A stretch of DNA of 40,056 bases, taken from Bacteroidales bacterium. GTDB lineage: Bacteria > Bacteroidota > Bacteroidia > Bacteroidales > F082. The stretch spans positions 1-40,056 of the forward strand of contig JALVZH010000064.1 in the NCBI GenBank assembly GCA_027022105.1, written 5' to 3'. The notes beneath the pieces are model-generated. The model was not told the DNA's origin and did no database searches. It worked only from the letters and a program-made list of their open reading frames with translations. Both the position numbers and the translations under genes were made by a program. Each line of letters begins with the position of its first letter. The first letter of the stretch is position 1. Shown here in pieces: positions 15,937-23,990 of this stretch.

Positions 15937-17100
15937 ATGGTTAAGAGATATTTACAGAAAGAAGTTATAAAGCGGCTGAAGCATTATCCTGCAACAGGCA
16001 TTATCGGGGCAAGGCAAACAGGAAAAACCACATTGGCAAAACAAATATCCTCAACAATAGATAAAGATGTTATTTACCTTGATTTGGAGTCTGTGGCTGA
16101 CTATCAAAAGCTGGAAAATCCTGAATTGTATTTCGAACAGCACAGAGATAAATGCATAATAATTGACGAAATACAAAACAAGCCGAATTTATTTCCTGTT
16201 TTAAGATCAATTATCGATAAAGACAGAAAGCCAGGCCGTTTTCTTATTCTTGGCTCAGCTTCACCGGCACTACTAAAACAAAGTTCCGAATCGCTTGCAG
16301 GGAGAATTTCTTATGTCCGGTTAGACCCTTTTAATTTTATTGAAATTGACGGAAAACACAATTTATTCAGCCATTGGTTTTTAGGAGGGTTCCCGCCGGT
16401 ATTTTTAAATACTGATTTTGAAATGGCAAAACAATGGTTAAACGATTTTATAAACAGTTATACGCAACGAGACCTGCCGGCATTGGGACTTCCTGCAAAT
16501 CCGGTTATGATTAAGCGTTTATGGATAATGCTCGCACATTTAAGCGGACAAATCCTGAATTATTCCGACGTCGCAAAGTCATTGCAAGTAACTTCGCCAA
16601 CAATTAAAACATATATTGACTTCTTCGAAAACTCTTTTCTAATCAGAAGACTTCAACCCTATTTTTTTAACATTAAAAAGCGAATAATTAAATCCCCAAA
16701 AGTATTTTTAACTGATACGGGAATAATGCACCGTTTATTAAACCTTCCCGATGTTGAGTCGTTATATGCTTATCCTTTGGTTGGAAATTCGTGGGAGAGT
16801 TATGTTGTCAATCAAATTATATCGTTGGCAACACCCGATACCGAATTGTTTTATTACAGAACAAAAGAGGGTAGTGAAGTTGATATTGTATTTGTAAAAG
16901 GTTTAAAACCTGTGGCAACGGCTGAAATAAAATTTTCTTCTTCACCTTCTTTGTCGGCCGGTAATACGAGGGCAATAAAAACACTTGAAACCGGAATCAA
17001 TTTTGTAATTACACCACAATCTGAAGATTATCTTATTCGGGAAAACGTCAGAGCGTGCAGTTTGTCCGACTTTTTATCCAAATATTTACCTGATATTTAG
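15937..17100 (+). CDS. AAA-type ATPase with DUF4143 domain
   Basis: 387 residues. The N-terminal AAA_14 ATPase has P-loop GARQTGKT at 24-31, Walker B CIIIDEIQ with D77-E78 and sensor segment LILGSASP near 104-110. The C-terminal DUF4143 part (about 180-340) includes a winged-helix-like segment and ends with an E-V-D (314-316) ... E-I-K (330-332) pattern typical of the PD-(D/E)XK nuclease-like fold. The cellular role of this widespread family is unknown; it is often found in accessory regions. It stands alone, more AT-rich than the ribosomal cluster that follows. TAAATTTG at 15911-15918 could be its -7 element, without a good partner upstream. Confidence 0.85.
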   Translation: MVKRYLQKEVIKRLKHYPATGIIGARQTGKTTLAKQISSTIDKDVIYLDLESVADYQKLENPELYFEQHRDKCIIIDEIQNKPNLFPVLRSIIDKDRKPGRFLILGSASPALLKQSSESLAGRISYVRLDPFNFIEIDGKHNLFSHWFLGGFPPVFLNTDFEMAKQWLNDFINSYTQRDLPALGLPANPVMIKRLWIMLAHLSGQILNYSDVAKSLQVTSPTIKTYIDFFENSFLIRRLQPYFFNIKKRIIKSPKVFLTDTGIMHRLLNLPDVESLYAYPLVGNSWESYVVNQIISLATPDTELFYYRTKEGSEVDIVFVKGLKPVATAEIKFSSSPSLSAGNTRAIKTLETGINFVITPQSEDYLIRENVRACSLSDFLSKYLPDI

Positions 17101-17203
17101 CGCCGGAGTAATTGAAACGGGGTTGCCGTTGCATAGGGCAGAGACCAGGACTTGCTCAGAAAGATATTTTTTTCAAAAAAATTTTTTGTTTCAATCATTT
17201 CAT

Positions 17204-17211
17204 TATTTTTG
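17204..17211 (+). promoter_or_regulatory. -7 element upstream of rpsU
   Basis: TATTTTTG fits TAnnTTTG and lies 58 bp before the rpsU ATG. The nearest TTTG (17185-17188) is 15 bp away, shorter than normal, so the -33 part is weak. Confidence 0.4.
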
Positions 17212-17269
17212 CCGCCCGAAATAATCATTTATTTTTAATTATTAACTAAAAAGAAAGTAGGTATTTAAG

Positions 17270-17464
17270 ATGATTATTATTCCTGTAAAAGAGGGCGAAA
17301 ACATCGACAGAGCTTTAAAGCGTTACAAACGCAAATTTGAAAAAACGGGCACCATGCGTGCTTTGCGTGAAGGACAGCGGTTTGTCAAACCGTCGGTAAG
17401 AAGAAGGGAACAGCGTTTGAAAGCGATTTACATCCAAAAGCTCCGTCAGGCCGAACAAGGCTGA
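17270..17464 (+). CDS. rpsU: Ribosomal protein bS21
   Basis: 64 residues, basic, with the family pattern VKEGENIDRALKRYKRKFEK..RALREGQRFVKPSVRRR. It is part of the small subunit near the anti-Shine-Dalgarno end of 16S rRNA. Structural work on Flavobacterium johnsoniae ribosomes showed that bS21 helps hide that end. The leader has AAAGTAGGT seven bases before the ATG, one mismatch from a full Shine-Dalgarno sequence. This is noteworthy because autoregulation of rpsU through an SD has been reported in this phylum. It is the first gene of the conserved rpsU-recombinase-hpf-tuf cluster. Confidence 0.97.
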   Translation: MIIIPVKEGENIDRALKRYKRKFEKTGTMRALREGQRFVKPSVRRREQRLKAIYIQKLRQAEQG

Positions 17465-17497
17465 TTTTTTTGCTTTTTTTAGGATTTTTCTTTGCAA

Positions 17498-17551
17498 GAA
17501 ACTTTGAACCGGACAGATTTTTTTGTATCTTTGGTTCAAAGTTTCTTTTTT
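17498..17551. terminator. Inverted repeat after rpsU, terminator-like, overlapping the recombinase promoter
   Basis: Perfect 13-bp arms GAAACTTTGAACC (17498-17510) and GGTTCAAAGTTTC (17533-17545), a 22-nt loop with a possible inner AGAT/ATCT pairing, then six T. This could end the rpsU transcript. The loop is longer than usual, so an operator is also possible. Confidence 0.5.
17503..17533 (+). promoter_or_regulatory. Promoter of the xerC-like recombinase gene, inside the inverted repeat
   Basis: TTTG at 17503-17506, a 19-bp spacer and TATCTTTG at 17526-17533: a full match to the phylum consensus. The -33 box lies in the left arm of the inverted repeat and the last G of the -7 box is the first base of the right arm. 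The transcript would start near 17540, leaving a leader of only ~12 nt before the ATG at 17552. Confidence 0.7.
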
Positions 17552-18448
17552 ATGAGCATATCGCTTTTCATTAAATATATTGCTTACGAAAAACGGTTTT
17601 CAGAACATACCCAAAAAGCCTACGAATCAGACCTGAACAGCTACTGCCAATACCTGAAAGAACATTTTGACCTGATAAAACCGGAGGAGGCAACCACCGA
17701 AATGATTCGCTCGTGGGTAGCCCGAATGATGGATGAGGGTTATAATACTTTGTCGGTAAACCGGAAACTCAGTACCATAAAATCGTTTTACAGGTTCTTG
17801 CAATTGGAAGGTATTATAAAAAACAATCCCGCACACAGTATTCACTCGTTAAAAAAACCTGGAAGAATACCCGGATATGTAAAAAAAGACTCAATGGAAA
17901 GGTTGATTGAAGAGGTTTCGGAAAATACTTCCACCCGCGATTTTCGTGAATTCAGGGATGCTCTGGTTATCGACTTGCTCTATTCAACCGGTATGAGGCT
18001 GTCGGAACTCATCAATCTCACCGAAGACTCTTTTGATTTTGCAACAAATACTCTGAGAATAAAAGGAAAAAGAAAAAAAGAAAGGTTGGTTCCGTTTACC
18101 GGTTCACTCAAAAATGAGGTAAAGGATTATCTTGCACTAAAAGAAAAAACATTCGGCTCTGACAATACACCTTATATTATAGTAACCAATAAAGGAAACA
18201 AAGCCTACCCGAAAATGATTTACCGTATTGTTACAAAAACACTGTCTGCATACACGCAGGGCAAAAAGAGCCCGCATGTTTTGCGGCACACTTTTGCCAC
18301 CCACATGCTTAACAACGGAGCCGGATTACAAACCATAAAAGAATTGCTGGGTCATGCCAATCTTTCGACAACACAGATTTATACCCACACAACCATCGAA
18401 CAGTTAAAATCAATATATTCCCGGTCTCATCCAAGAGCCGGATTCTAA
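17552..18448 (+). CDS. xerC: Tyrosine recombinase, XerC/XerD-like
   Basis: 298 residues with an N-terminal SAM-like core-binding domain (1-100) and a C-terminal catalytic domain. Catalytic residues are all present: R149 (STGMRLSEL), a lysine in the KGKRKKERLVP hairpin (about K173), H242 and R245 (HVLRHTFATHML), H268 (LGHANLSTTQ) and nucleophile Y277. Xer proteins resolve chromosome dimers at dif. Which Xer type this is cannot be settled by eye, so the symbol is provisional. The start at 17552 is chosen because the upstream TTG (17492) lies before the promoter. The position between rpsU and hpf is conserved across the phylum. Confidence 0.88.
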   Translation: MSISLFIKYIAYEKRFSEHTQKAYESDLNSYCQYLKEHFDLIKPEEATTEMIRSWVARMMDEGYNTLSVNRKLSTIKSFYRFLQLEGIIKNNPAHSIHSLKKPGRIPGYVKKDSMERLIEEVSENTSTRDFREFRDALVIDLLYSTGMRLSELINLTEDSFDFATNTLRIKGKRKKERLVPFTGSLKNEVKDYLALKEKTFGSDNTPYIIVTNKGNKAYPKMIYRIVTKTLSAYTQGKKSPHVLRHTFATHMLNNGAGLQTIKELLGHANLSTTQIYTHTTIEQLKSIYSRSHPRAGF

Positions 18449-18456
18449 TCATTTAT

Positions 18457-18467
18457 AAAAAGGAGGT
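18457..18467 (+). promoter_or_regulatory. Full Shine-Dalgarno sequence before hpf
   Basis: AAAAAGGAGGT ending five bases before the hpf ATG, fully complementary to the 16S 3' end. Most genes in this window have no SD, so this site stands out. Confidence 0.8.
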
Positions 18468-18472
18468 TTATT

Positions 18473-18769
18473 ATGAACGTAAACATTAGTTCGCTGCATT
18501 TTAAAACCGATTCGAAGCTTGAAGACTTTATTCAAAAGAAGTTGAACAAGCTTACCGGCAGATATGACGGCGTTTTGGGTTCGGATGTTATTCTTAAACT
18601 GGACAAATCCGACAGTCATGAAAACAAAGTAGCAGAGATTAAACTCAATTTAAAAGGGATGGAATTGTTTGCCAAGAAGCAAAGTAAGACTTTTGAAGAG
18701 GCTACCGACATGGCTGTTGACGCCCTTAAAAAGCAGATAGAGAAGCACAAAGAGCGCTTCAAAAAATAA
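18473..18769 (+). CDS. hpf: Ribosome hibernation-promoting factor, short form
   Basis: 98 residues of the HPF/RaiA family (N-terminal beta-alpha-beta-beta-beta-alpha domain only). It binds the small subunit at the mRNA/tRNA channel during slow growth and stabilises inactive ribosomes. Signature segments: LHFKTDSKLEDFIQKKLNKL, DVILKLD and FEEATDMAVDALKKQIEKHK. The C-terminal dimerisation domain of long HPF is absent. It is preceded by an unusually strong Shine-Dalgarno sequence 24 bp after the recombinase gene, and followed by an intrinsic terminator. Confidence 0.93.
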   Translation: MNVNISSLHFKTDSKLEDFIQKKLNKLTGRYDGVLGSDVILKLDKSDSHENKVAEIKLNLKGMELFAKKQSKTFEEATDMAVDALKKQIEKHKERFKK

Positions 18770-18791
18770 TTGAAATTTTTTTTAGAATTAG

Positions 18792-18823
18792 TTTGGTTAT
18801 TAAAACTAAACTATATATTTTTG
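18792..18823 (+). promoter_or_regulatory. Promoter for the tRNA-tuf-secE-nusG transcript
   Basis: TTTG at 18792-18795, a 20-bp spacer and TATTTTTG at 18816-18823, a full consensus match. The first base of the terminator stem follows immediately at 18824, so transcripts from here start within the left arm and escape the hairpin. Confidence 0.65.
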
Positions 18824-18854
18824 CAGACCTTTTTAACGAGAGGTCTGTTTTTTT
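18824..18854 (+). terminator. Intrinsic terminator after hpf
   Basis: CAGACCT (18824-18830), a 10-nt loop, AGGTCTG (18841-18847) and seven T (18848-18854). It is placed to stop transcription coming from hpf just before the tRNA genes. Confidence 0.8.
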
Positions 18855-18997
18855 ATGCAGAAGTTCTAAAAGTGTTGTAAAACAAGGCAAACAGAGCCGA
18901 GTCGAAAATTGCGTTTGGCGTGTAAATTTAACGATTGATTTACATTGAGCCATACCGGACGAGCAAAAAATAAGCGTTACCGTTAAAAAGTAACAAT

Positions 18998-19071
18998 GCC
19001 AGTATAGCTCAGTTGGCCAGAGCAGCTGATTTGTAATCAGCCGGTCGGGGGTTCGAATCCCTCTACTGGCT
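18998..19071 (+). tRNA. tRNA-Thr (TGT)
   Basis: Cloverleaf with acceptor GCCAGTA/TACTGGC, D-arm TAGCTCAGTTGG, anticodon loop TTTGTAA (anticodon TGT) and T-loop GTTCGAATCC. CCA is not encoded. First of four tRNAs before tuf. Confidence 0.95.
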
Positions 19072-19098
19072 CGTTCATAAACATAATGAAAAAAACCG

Positions 19099-19183
19099 GG
19101 GGGGATACCGAAGCGGTCAAACGGGGCAGACTGTAAATCTGTTGGCTTAGCCTTCGGAGGTTCGAATCCTCCTCCCCCCACCA
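19099..19183 (+). tRNA. tRNA-Tyr (GTA)
   Basis: Class II tRNA, 85 nt with encoded CCA. Acceptor GGGGGGA/TCCCCCC, anticodon loop CTGTAAA (GTA), a long variable arm (GTTGGCTTAGCCTTCG) and T-loop GTTCGAATC. Confidence 0.95.
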
Positions 19184-19275
19184 AAGCAAGGAAAAAGTTT
19201 AAAGTAAAAAGGAAAAAGCGAAATCAATACTTTTTCAAACTTTAAGTTTTAAACTTTAAACTTTTGACTTGAAAA

Positions 19276-19348
19276 GCGGGAGTAGCTCATCTGGTAGAGC
19301 GACAGCCTTCCAAGCTGTAGGTGGCCGGTTCGAGTCCGGTTTCCCGCT
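19276..19348 (+). tRNA. tRNA-Gly (TCC)
   Basis: Acceptor GCGGGAG/TTCCCGC with one G-T pair, anticodon loop CTTCCAA (TCC) and T-loop GTTCGAGTCC. CCA is not encoded. The 92-bp gap before it is AT-rich, with repeated AAGTTTAAA/TTTAAACTT pieces able to fold. Confidence 0.95.
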
Positions 19349-19355
19349 CAAGGCT

Positions 19356-19427
19356 GCCGGGGTAGCTCAGGGGTAGAGCACTTCCTTGGTAAGGAAGGGG
19401 TCACGAGTTCAATTCTCGTCCTCGGCT
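19356..19427 (+). tRNA. tRNA-Thr (GGT)
   Basis: Acceptor GCCGGGG/CCTCGGC with one G-T pair, anticodon stem CTTCC/GGAAG with loop TTGGTAA (GGT) and T-loop GTTCAATTC. Directly precedes tuf. Confidence 0.95.
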
Positions 19428-19493
19428 CAAGAGAGAGATAAAAGGAAAGAATAAGGAAACAAATTAACATTTAACTTTTTAATATTATTTAAT

Positions 19494-20681
19494 ATGGCTA
19501 AAGAAAAATTCGAACGTTCCAAACCGCACGTAAACATTGGGACTATTGGTCACGTCGATCATGGAAAAACCACTTTAACTGCTGCCATCACACTCACACT
19601 GCAAGAGGAAGGTTTGGCAGAGTTTAAGTCTTTCGATAGTATCGACAACGCACCTGAAGAAAAAGAAAGAGGTATTACTATTAATACTGCTCACGTTGAG
19701 TATCAGACGAAAAACCGTCACTATGCTCACGTTGACTGCCCCGGTCACGCCGACTACGTTAAGAACATGGTAACAGGTGCTGCCCAGATGGACGGCGCTA
19801 TCCTTGTTGTAGCCGCTACCGACGGCCCCATGCCTCAAACCCGTGAGCACATCCTTCTTGCTCGTCAGGTTGGTGTACCGCGTATCGTTGTTTTCATGAA
19901 CAAAGTTGACATGGTTGACGACGAAGAGTTGCTCGAACTGGTTGAGATGGAAATCAGAGACCTGTTGAGCTTCTACGATTTCGACGGCGACAACACTCCT
20001 GTTATTCAGGGATCGGCTCTCGGTGCTTTGAACGGTGAACCGAAATGGCGTGAAAAGATTTTTGAACTGATGGATGCTTGCGACACATGGATTCCTTTGC
20101 CGGAGCGTGATGAAGACAAACCGTTCCTGATGCCCATCGAGGACGTATTCTCCATTACAGGTCGTGGTACCGTTGCTACCGGTAGAATTGAAACGGGTAT
20201 AATCCACACCGGAGACCCCGTTGAAATTATCGGAATGGGTGCCGAAAAACTCAAATCGGTTGTTACCGGAGTTGAGATGTTCCGCAAAATCCTTGACGAA
20301 GGTATGGCAGGTGACAATGCCGGTCTGTTGCTCCGTGGTATCGACAAAAACGAAATCCGCAGGGGTATGGTAATTGCAGCTCCCGGTTCGGTTACTCCTC
20401 ACAACCATTTCAAAGCCGAGGTTTATATCCTGAAAAAAGAAGAAGGCGGACGTCACACTCCTTTCCACAACAAGTACCGTCCCCAGTTCTACTTCAGGAC
20501 AACCGACGTTACCGGTGAAATCATTCTTCCCGAAGGCGTTGAAATGGTAATGCCCGGTGATAACCTTACCATTGAGGTAAAACTGATTGCCGACATCGCC
20601 ATGAGCAAAGGTTTGCGCTTCGCTATTCGTGAAGGTGGCCGTACCGTAGGTGCCGGACAGGTAACTGAAATTCTCGACTAA
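19494..20681 (+). CDS. tuf: Translation elongation factor Tu
   Basis: 395 residues. It carries aminoacyl-tRNA to the ribosome with GTP. G1 motif GHVDHGKT at 19-26, switch [10 protein letters not shown] at 81-88, NKVD at 136-139, then beta-barrel domains 2 and 3 to the conserved [13 protein letters not shown] end. The leader from tRNA-Thr to the ATG is 66 bp, AT-rich and lacks an SD. Linkage to a tRNA cluster upstream and tRNA-Trp-secE-nusG downstream is the usual order in this phylum. Confidence 0.99.
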   Translation: MAKEKFERSKPHVNIGTIGHVDHGKTTLTAAITLTLQEEGLAEFKSFDSIDNAPEEKERGITINTAHVEYQTKNRHYAHVDCPGHADYVKNMVTGAAQMDGAILVVAATDGPMPQTREHILLARQVGVPRIVVFMNKVDMVDDEELLELVEMEIRDLLSFYDFDGDNTPVIQGSALGALNGEPKWREKIFELMDACDTWIPLPERDEDKPFLMPIEDVFSITGRGTVATGRIETGIIHTGDPVEIIGMGAEKLKSVVTGVEMFRKILDEGMAGDNAGLLLRGIDKNEIRRGMVIAAPGSVTPHNHFKAEVYILKKEEGGRHTPFHNKYRPQFYFRTTDVTGEIILPEGVEMVMPGDNLTIEVKLIADIAMSKGLRFAIREGGRTVGAGQVTEILD

Positions 20682-20709
20682 GTTTTAGTCACAACATAAA
20701 CGGTATTTA

Positions 20710-20742
20710 AAAGGTTTCCCCGATATTTTCGGGGAAACCTTT
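20710..20742 (+). terminator. Hairpin between tuf and tRNA-Trp (partial terminator)
   Basis: 14-bp perfect stem AAAGGTTTCCCCGA/TCGGGGAAACCTTT with a 5-nt loop, extendable by GGTA/TACC. No long T-run follows, so it may only lower transcription into tRNA-Trp-secE or act as a processing site. Confidence 0.6.
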
Positions 20743-20762
20743 GGTACCTTAATAAAAAGGAT

Positions 20763-20835
20763 ACGGGTGTAGCTCAATTGGTAGAGTAGCGGTCTCCAAA
20801 ACCGTTGGTTGTGGGTTCGATTCCTACCACCCGTG
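20763..20835 (+). tRNA. tRNA-Trp (CCA)
   Basis: Acceptor ACGGGTG/CACCCGT, anticodon loop CTCCAAA (CCA), T-loop GTTCGATTC and discriminator G. The CCA end is not encoded. It lies 17 bp before secE. Confidence 0.96.
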
Positions 20836-20852
20836 CAAAATAAATAGAAAAG

Positions 20853-21050
20853 ATGGCAAAATTCAGTTTTTCAAATTACATCAGAGAAAGTTATCTGGAG
20901 TGGTCGCAAAAAGTGACCTGGCCAACCTGGAGTGAGCTGCAGAATAGTGCAATAGTAGTATCCGTTGCTTCCCTAATAATCGCGCTTGTCGTTTATTTGA
21001 TGGATATCTCGTTTTCGACCATTTTGGAAAAATTCTACGGAATGTTCTAA
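20853..21050 (+). CDS. secE: Preprotein translocase subunit SecE
   Basis: 65 residues, the single-helix bacterial form. An amphipathic N-terminal part with the conserved WPTWSELQNS segment is followed by one membrane helix (about 32-54). It clamps SecY in the translocation channel of the inner membrane. It sits between tRNA-Trp and nusG as in most bacteria. Confidence 0.95.
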   Translation: MAKFSFSNYIRESYLEWSQKVTWPTWSELQNSAIVVSVASLIIALVVYLMDISFSTILEKFYGMF

Positions 21051-21116
21051 AAGGGTTTGTGCTATTCTAAACTATTATATATTAACTGTTAACATTATTA
21101 AGAACTCCCCTGCAAG

Positions 21117-21662
21117 ATGAGCGTAGAATCAGGAAATAAATGGTATGTGATAAGAGCCATCAGCGGTAAGGAAAAGAAGGTGAAAGAATACCTCGAAAGT
21201 GAGATTAAACGACTTAACTTAGAGGACAAAATTTCACAGGTTCTTATCCCCACCGAGAAGGTGTATCAAATCCGTAAAGGAAAGAAAATCAGCAAGGAAA
21301 GGAACTATTTTCCGGGTTATGTGCTGATTGAAGCCGATTTAAGCGGAGAAACGCCTCACATCATTAAAAACATTCCCGATGTACTCGGTTTTTTGGGTAC
21401 AAAAGGAAATCCTGAACCGATGCGCCCGGCAGAAGTAAAAAGAATTCTGGGTAAGGTTGACGAACTTGCCGAACAGGGCGAAGATGTCAACATTCCGTTT
21501 ATCGTTGGTGAAACCGTTAAGGTAATCGATGGCCCGTTCAACAGTTTCAACGGTGTTATCGAAGAGATTAACGAAGAGAAGAAACGATTGAAAGTGATGG
21601 TGAAGATATTCGGAAGAAAAACCCCGCTGGAATTGAACTTCATGCAGGTGGAAAAAGAATAA
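21117..21662 (+). CDS. nusG: Transcription termination/antitermination factor NusG
   Basis: 181 residues. The NGN domain (WYVIRAISGKEKKVKEYLES ... YFPGYVLIEADL ... GFLG) binds RNA polymerase at the clamp. The C-terminal KOW domain (VGETVKVIDGPFNSFNGVIE) contacts Rho or S10. Length and order are normal. It lies 66 bp after secE and 36 bp before rplK. Confidence 0.98.
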   Translation: MSVESGNKWYVIRAISGKEKKVKEYLESEIKRLNLEDKISQVLIPTEKVYQIRKGKKISKERNYFPGYVLIEADLSGETPHIIKNIPDVLGFLGTKGNPEPMRPAEVKRILGKVDELAEQGEDVNIPFIVGETVKVIDGPFNSFNGVIEEINEEKKRLKVMVKIFGRKTPLELNFMQVEKE

Positions 21663-21677
21663 GTTAACGCATTTTTA

Positions 21678-21700
21678 ATTTTAAACAATGGGTTTAAAAT
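21678..21700 (+). promoter_or_regulatory. Inverted repeat covering the rplK start codon
   Basis: Perfect 9-bp arms ATTTTAAAC/GTTTAAAAT around a 5-nt loop. The last two bases of the right arm are the A and T of the rplK ATG. It could hide the start codon in the mRNA, but the stem is mostly A-U and therefore weak. Confidence 0.4.
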
Positions 21701-22142
21701 GGCAAAAGAAGTAAGTGGATTAATAAAATTACAGATTAGGGGTGGAGCCGCAAACCCATCACCTCCCGTAGGACCGGCACTCGGTGCAAAAGGGGTGAAT
21801 ATCATGGAGTTTTGTAAACAGTTTAATGCCCGTACACAGGATCAGGCCGGAAAGGTTATCCCTGTAATCATTACTGTTTACAAAGACAAATCTTTTGATT
21901 TCATCATCAAAACACCGCCGGTAGCAGTACAAATTATGGAGGCTACCAAACTGAAAAAAGGATCGCCGGAACCCAACAGGGTAAAGGTGGCCAGCATTAC
22001 CTGGGATCAGGTAAGAACCATTGCCGAGGCAAAAATGAAAGACCTTAACGCTTTCACTGTTGAATCTGCAATGAAAATGGTAGCAGGTACTGCACGTAGT
22101 ATGGGGGTTACGGTGAAAGGCGAATTCCCCGCAAACAATTAA
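21699..22142 (+). CDS. rplK: Ribosomal protein uL11
   Basis: 147 residues. The N-terminal domain with proline-rich [22 protein letters not shown] and the C-terminal RNA-binding domain ([20 protein letters not shown]) are complete. It binds the GTPase-associated centre of 23S rRNA. It forms the L11-L1-L10-L12 series with the genes that follow. Confidence 0.98.
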   Translation: MAKEVSGLIKLQIRGGAANPSPPVGPALGAKGVNIMEFCKQFNARTQDQAGKVIPVIITVYKDKSFDFIIKTPPVAVQIMEATKLKKGSPEPNRVKVASITWDQVRTIAEAKMKDLNAFTVESAMKMVAGTARSMGVTVKGEFPANN

Positions 22143-22154
22143 TAATCTGTTAAA

Positions 22155-22162
22155 CGGAGGAG
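22155..22162 (+). promoter_or_regulatory. Strong Shine-Dalgarno sequence before rplA
   Basis: CGGAGGAGAAT precedes the rplA ATG, with GGAGG about seven bases upstream. Neighbouring rplK, rplJ, rplL, rpoB and rpoC lack such a site. Confidence 0.65.
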
Positions 22163-22165
22163 AAT

Positions 22166-22861
22166 ATGGCAAAATTGACAAAGAAACACAAAGAAGCATT
22201 AGCCAAATTCGACAAAAATCATGAGTACTCCATAGCAGAAGCCGTTGATTTGGTAAAGAAAGTTACGTACACAAATTTCGACGCTTCGGTTGACTTAAGC
22301 ATACGCCTCGGCGTTGACCCCCGTAAAGCCAATCAAATGGTAAGAGGTTCGGTAACCCTGCCTCACGGAACGGGAAAAGAGCTTAAAGTCCTGGTGCTTT
22401 GTACGCCTGATAAAGAAGAAGAAGCTAAAAATGCCGGCGCCGACTATGTTGGTCTTGACGAATACATTCAAAAGATCAAAGGTGGTTGGACCGATGTGGA
22501 CGTAGTAATTACCATGCCCAGCGTTATGCCAAAAGTTGGCCAGTTGGGACGTATTTTGGGACCCCGCGGCCTGATGCCGAACCCCAAAACCGGTACTGTT
22601 ACTATGGAAGTAGGAAAAGCTGTTGAAGCGGCAAAAGCAGGTAAAATCGACTTTAAAGTTGATAAATACGGTATTATCCATTCGCCTGTTGGAAAAGTAA
22701 GTTTTAATGATAACCAACTTATCGAAAATATCAAGGAGTTGGTGACTACCATCATTAAAATGAAACCTTCGGCAGCTAAAGGAACTTATGTAAAAAGCCT
22801 TTACATTTCCAGTACCATGAGTCCCGGCATTAAAGTTGATCTTAAATCGATTACAGCTTAA
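22166..22861 (+). CDS. rplA: Ribosomal protein uL1
   Basis: 231 residues, with [39 protein letters not shown] and the C-terminal [16 protein letters not shown] typical of L1. It forms the L1 stalk of the large subunit; in other bacteria it also represses translation of its own operon. The start follows rplK by 23 bp with a clear SD, unusual for this window. Confidence 0.98.
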   Translation: MAKLTKKHKEALAKFDKNHEYSIAEAVDLVKKVTYTNFDASVDLSIRLGVDPRKANQMVRGSVTLPHGTGKELKVLVLCTPDKEEEAKNAGADYVGLDEYIQKIKGGWTDVDVVITMPSVMPKVGQLGRILGPRGLMPNPKTGTVTMEVGKAVEAAKAGKIDFKVDKYGIIHSPVGKVSFNDNQLIENIKELVTTIIKMKPSAAKGTYVKSLYISSTMSPGIKVDLKSITA

Positions 22862-22884
22862 TTGGCTAAAAACATGCATTTGTT

Positions 22885-23406
22885 ATGAGAAAAGAAGACA
22901 AGAAAATACTCATCGATTCATTAACCGAACAGCTCAAAGAAAGCAGCAACTTCTATTTAACCGATATTTCGGAACTCAATGCCGAAAGTACCGGTAATTT
23001 AAGAAGACTCTGCTTTAAATATGGCATTAAGATGCAGGTGGTTAAAAACACCCTGTTGAAAAAAGCCATGGAGAATTCGGAAAAGGAATACGATGAACTG
23101 TATGGGATTCTGAAAGGAAACACCGCTTTGATGTTTACCGAAAAGGGGAATGCCCCGGCTAAACTGATCAAAGAGTTCAGAAAAAAATCGGATCGTCCGA
23201 TTTTGAAAGGTGCTTTCATTGAAGAGACCACCTATATCGGTGACGAGATGCTCGATTTCCTCGCAGCAATTAAATCGAAAGACGAATTGATTGCCGATGT
23301 AATCGCATTGCTCCAGTCTCCCGCTAAGAACGTTATTTCGGCACTTCAATCCGGTGGTCAGAAACTATCCGGAATTCTGGAAACCTTATCTGAAAAAAGC
23401 GAATAA
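22885..23406 (+). CDS. rplJ: Ribosomal protein uL10
   Basis: 173 residues. The N-terminal rRNA-binding domain (FYLTDISELNAESTGNLRRL, KYGIKMQVVKNTLLKKAME) and the C-terminal helix that holds L12 dimers are present. It is the base of the L12 stalk. It follows rplA by 23 bp without an SD. Confidence 0.98.
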   Translation: MRKEDKKILIDSLTEQLKESSNFYLTDISELNAESTGNLRRLCFKYGIKMQVVKNTLLKKAMENSEKEYDELYGILKGNTALMFTEKGNAPAKLIKEFRKKSDRPILKGAFIEETTYIGDEMLDFLAAIKSKDELIADVIALLQSPAKNVISALQSGGQKLSGILETLSEKSE

Positions 23407-23466
23407 GGAAATTAAAATCAATTAATATTTAATAAACGAATTAATTAACATTAAAACATAAACAAA

Positions 23467-23844
23467 ATGGCAGATTTAAAAGCATTTGCAGAACAATTGG
23501 TAAACTTGACCGTTAAAGAAGTTAACGAACTGGCTGAAATTTTAAAAGAAGAATATGGTATTGAGCCTGCAGCTGCTGCAGTTGCAGTTGCCGCTCCCGG
23601 AGCTGCCGAAGGTGGCGCCGCTGCTGAAGAGCAAACCGAATTCGACGTTATTTTGAAAGCTCCCGGTCAATCGAAATTAGCTGTTGTAAAACTGGTTAAA
23701 GAACTTACAAGCCTCGGCTTGAAAGAATCGAAAGAACTGGTTGACTCTGCACCGAAAGCAATTAAAGAAGGCGTATCGAAAGATGAAGCCGAAGCCCTGA
23801 AAGCACAGCTCGAAGAAGCAGGTGCCGAAGTGGAAATAAAATAG
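23467..23844 (+). CDS. rplL: Ribosomal protein bL12 (L7/L12)
   Basis: 125 residues: N-terminal dimerisation helices, an Ala/Gly-rich hinge ([20 protein letters not shown]), then the factor-binding C-terminal domain ([20 protein letters not shown] ... [12 protein letters not shown]-like segment). It recruits translation GTPases. The 60-bp gap after rplJ is very AT-rich. Confidence 0.98.
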   Translation: MADLKAFAEQLVNLTVKEVNELAEILKEEYGIEPAAAAVAVAAPGAAEGGAAAEEQTEFDVILKAPGQSKLAVVKLVKELTSLGLKESKELVDSAPKAIKEGVSKDEAEALKAQLEEAGAEVEIK

Positions 23845-23864
23845 TTTTCTATTTTCTAAAATAA

Positions 23865-23903
23865 GCCGCAACCTCTGCCCTTTTAGGGTCAGAGGTTTGT
23901 GGC
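23865..23903 (+). promoter_or_regulatory. Long hairpin in the rplL-rpoB spacer
   Basis: Outer arms GCCGCAACCTCTG and CAGAGGTTTGTGGC pair through 13 positions with one bulged T and one G-U, then a mismatch and a short inner stem. It is followed by AT-rich sequence but not by a clean T-run. The position corresponds to the partial attenuator/RNase III region of the E. coli operon; the same role here is inferred. Confidence 0.5.
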
Positions 23904-23990
23904 TATATGTTCTTATTTTTCTAACGTTTTATTTTTATCCGGCTTGAGTGGTCGAGCCGATATTTTTACAAATCTTAAAACTATTTTGCC

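Noticed and set aside
17498-17551. Invertible promoter (phase variation) at the xerC inverted repeat
   Set aside because: The promoter boxes lie in the arms and only 22 bp would flip, which would not move a promoter in the usual way; terminator or operator fits better.
19575-20468. 297-codon open frame antisense to tuf
   Set aside because: Shadow of the biased codon use in tuf; no homologous features.
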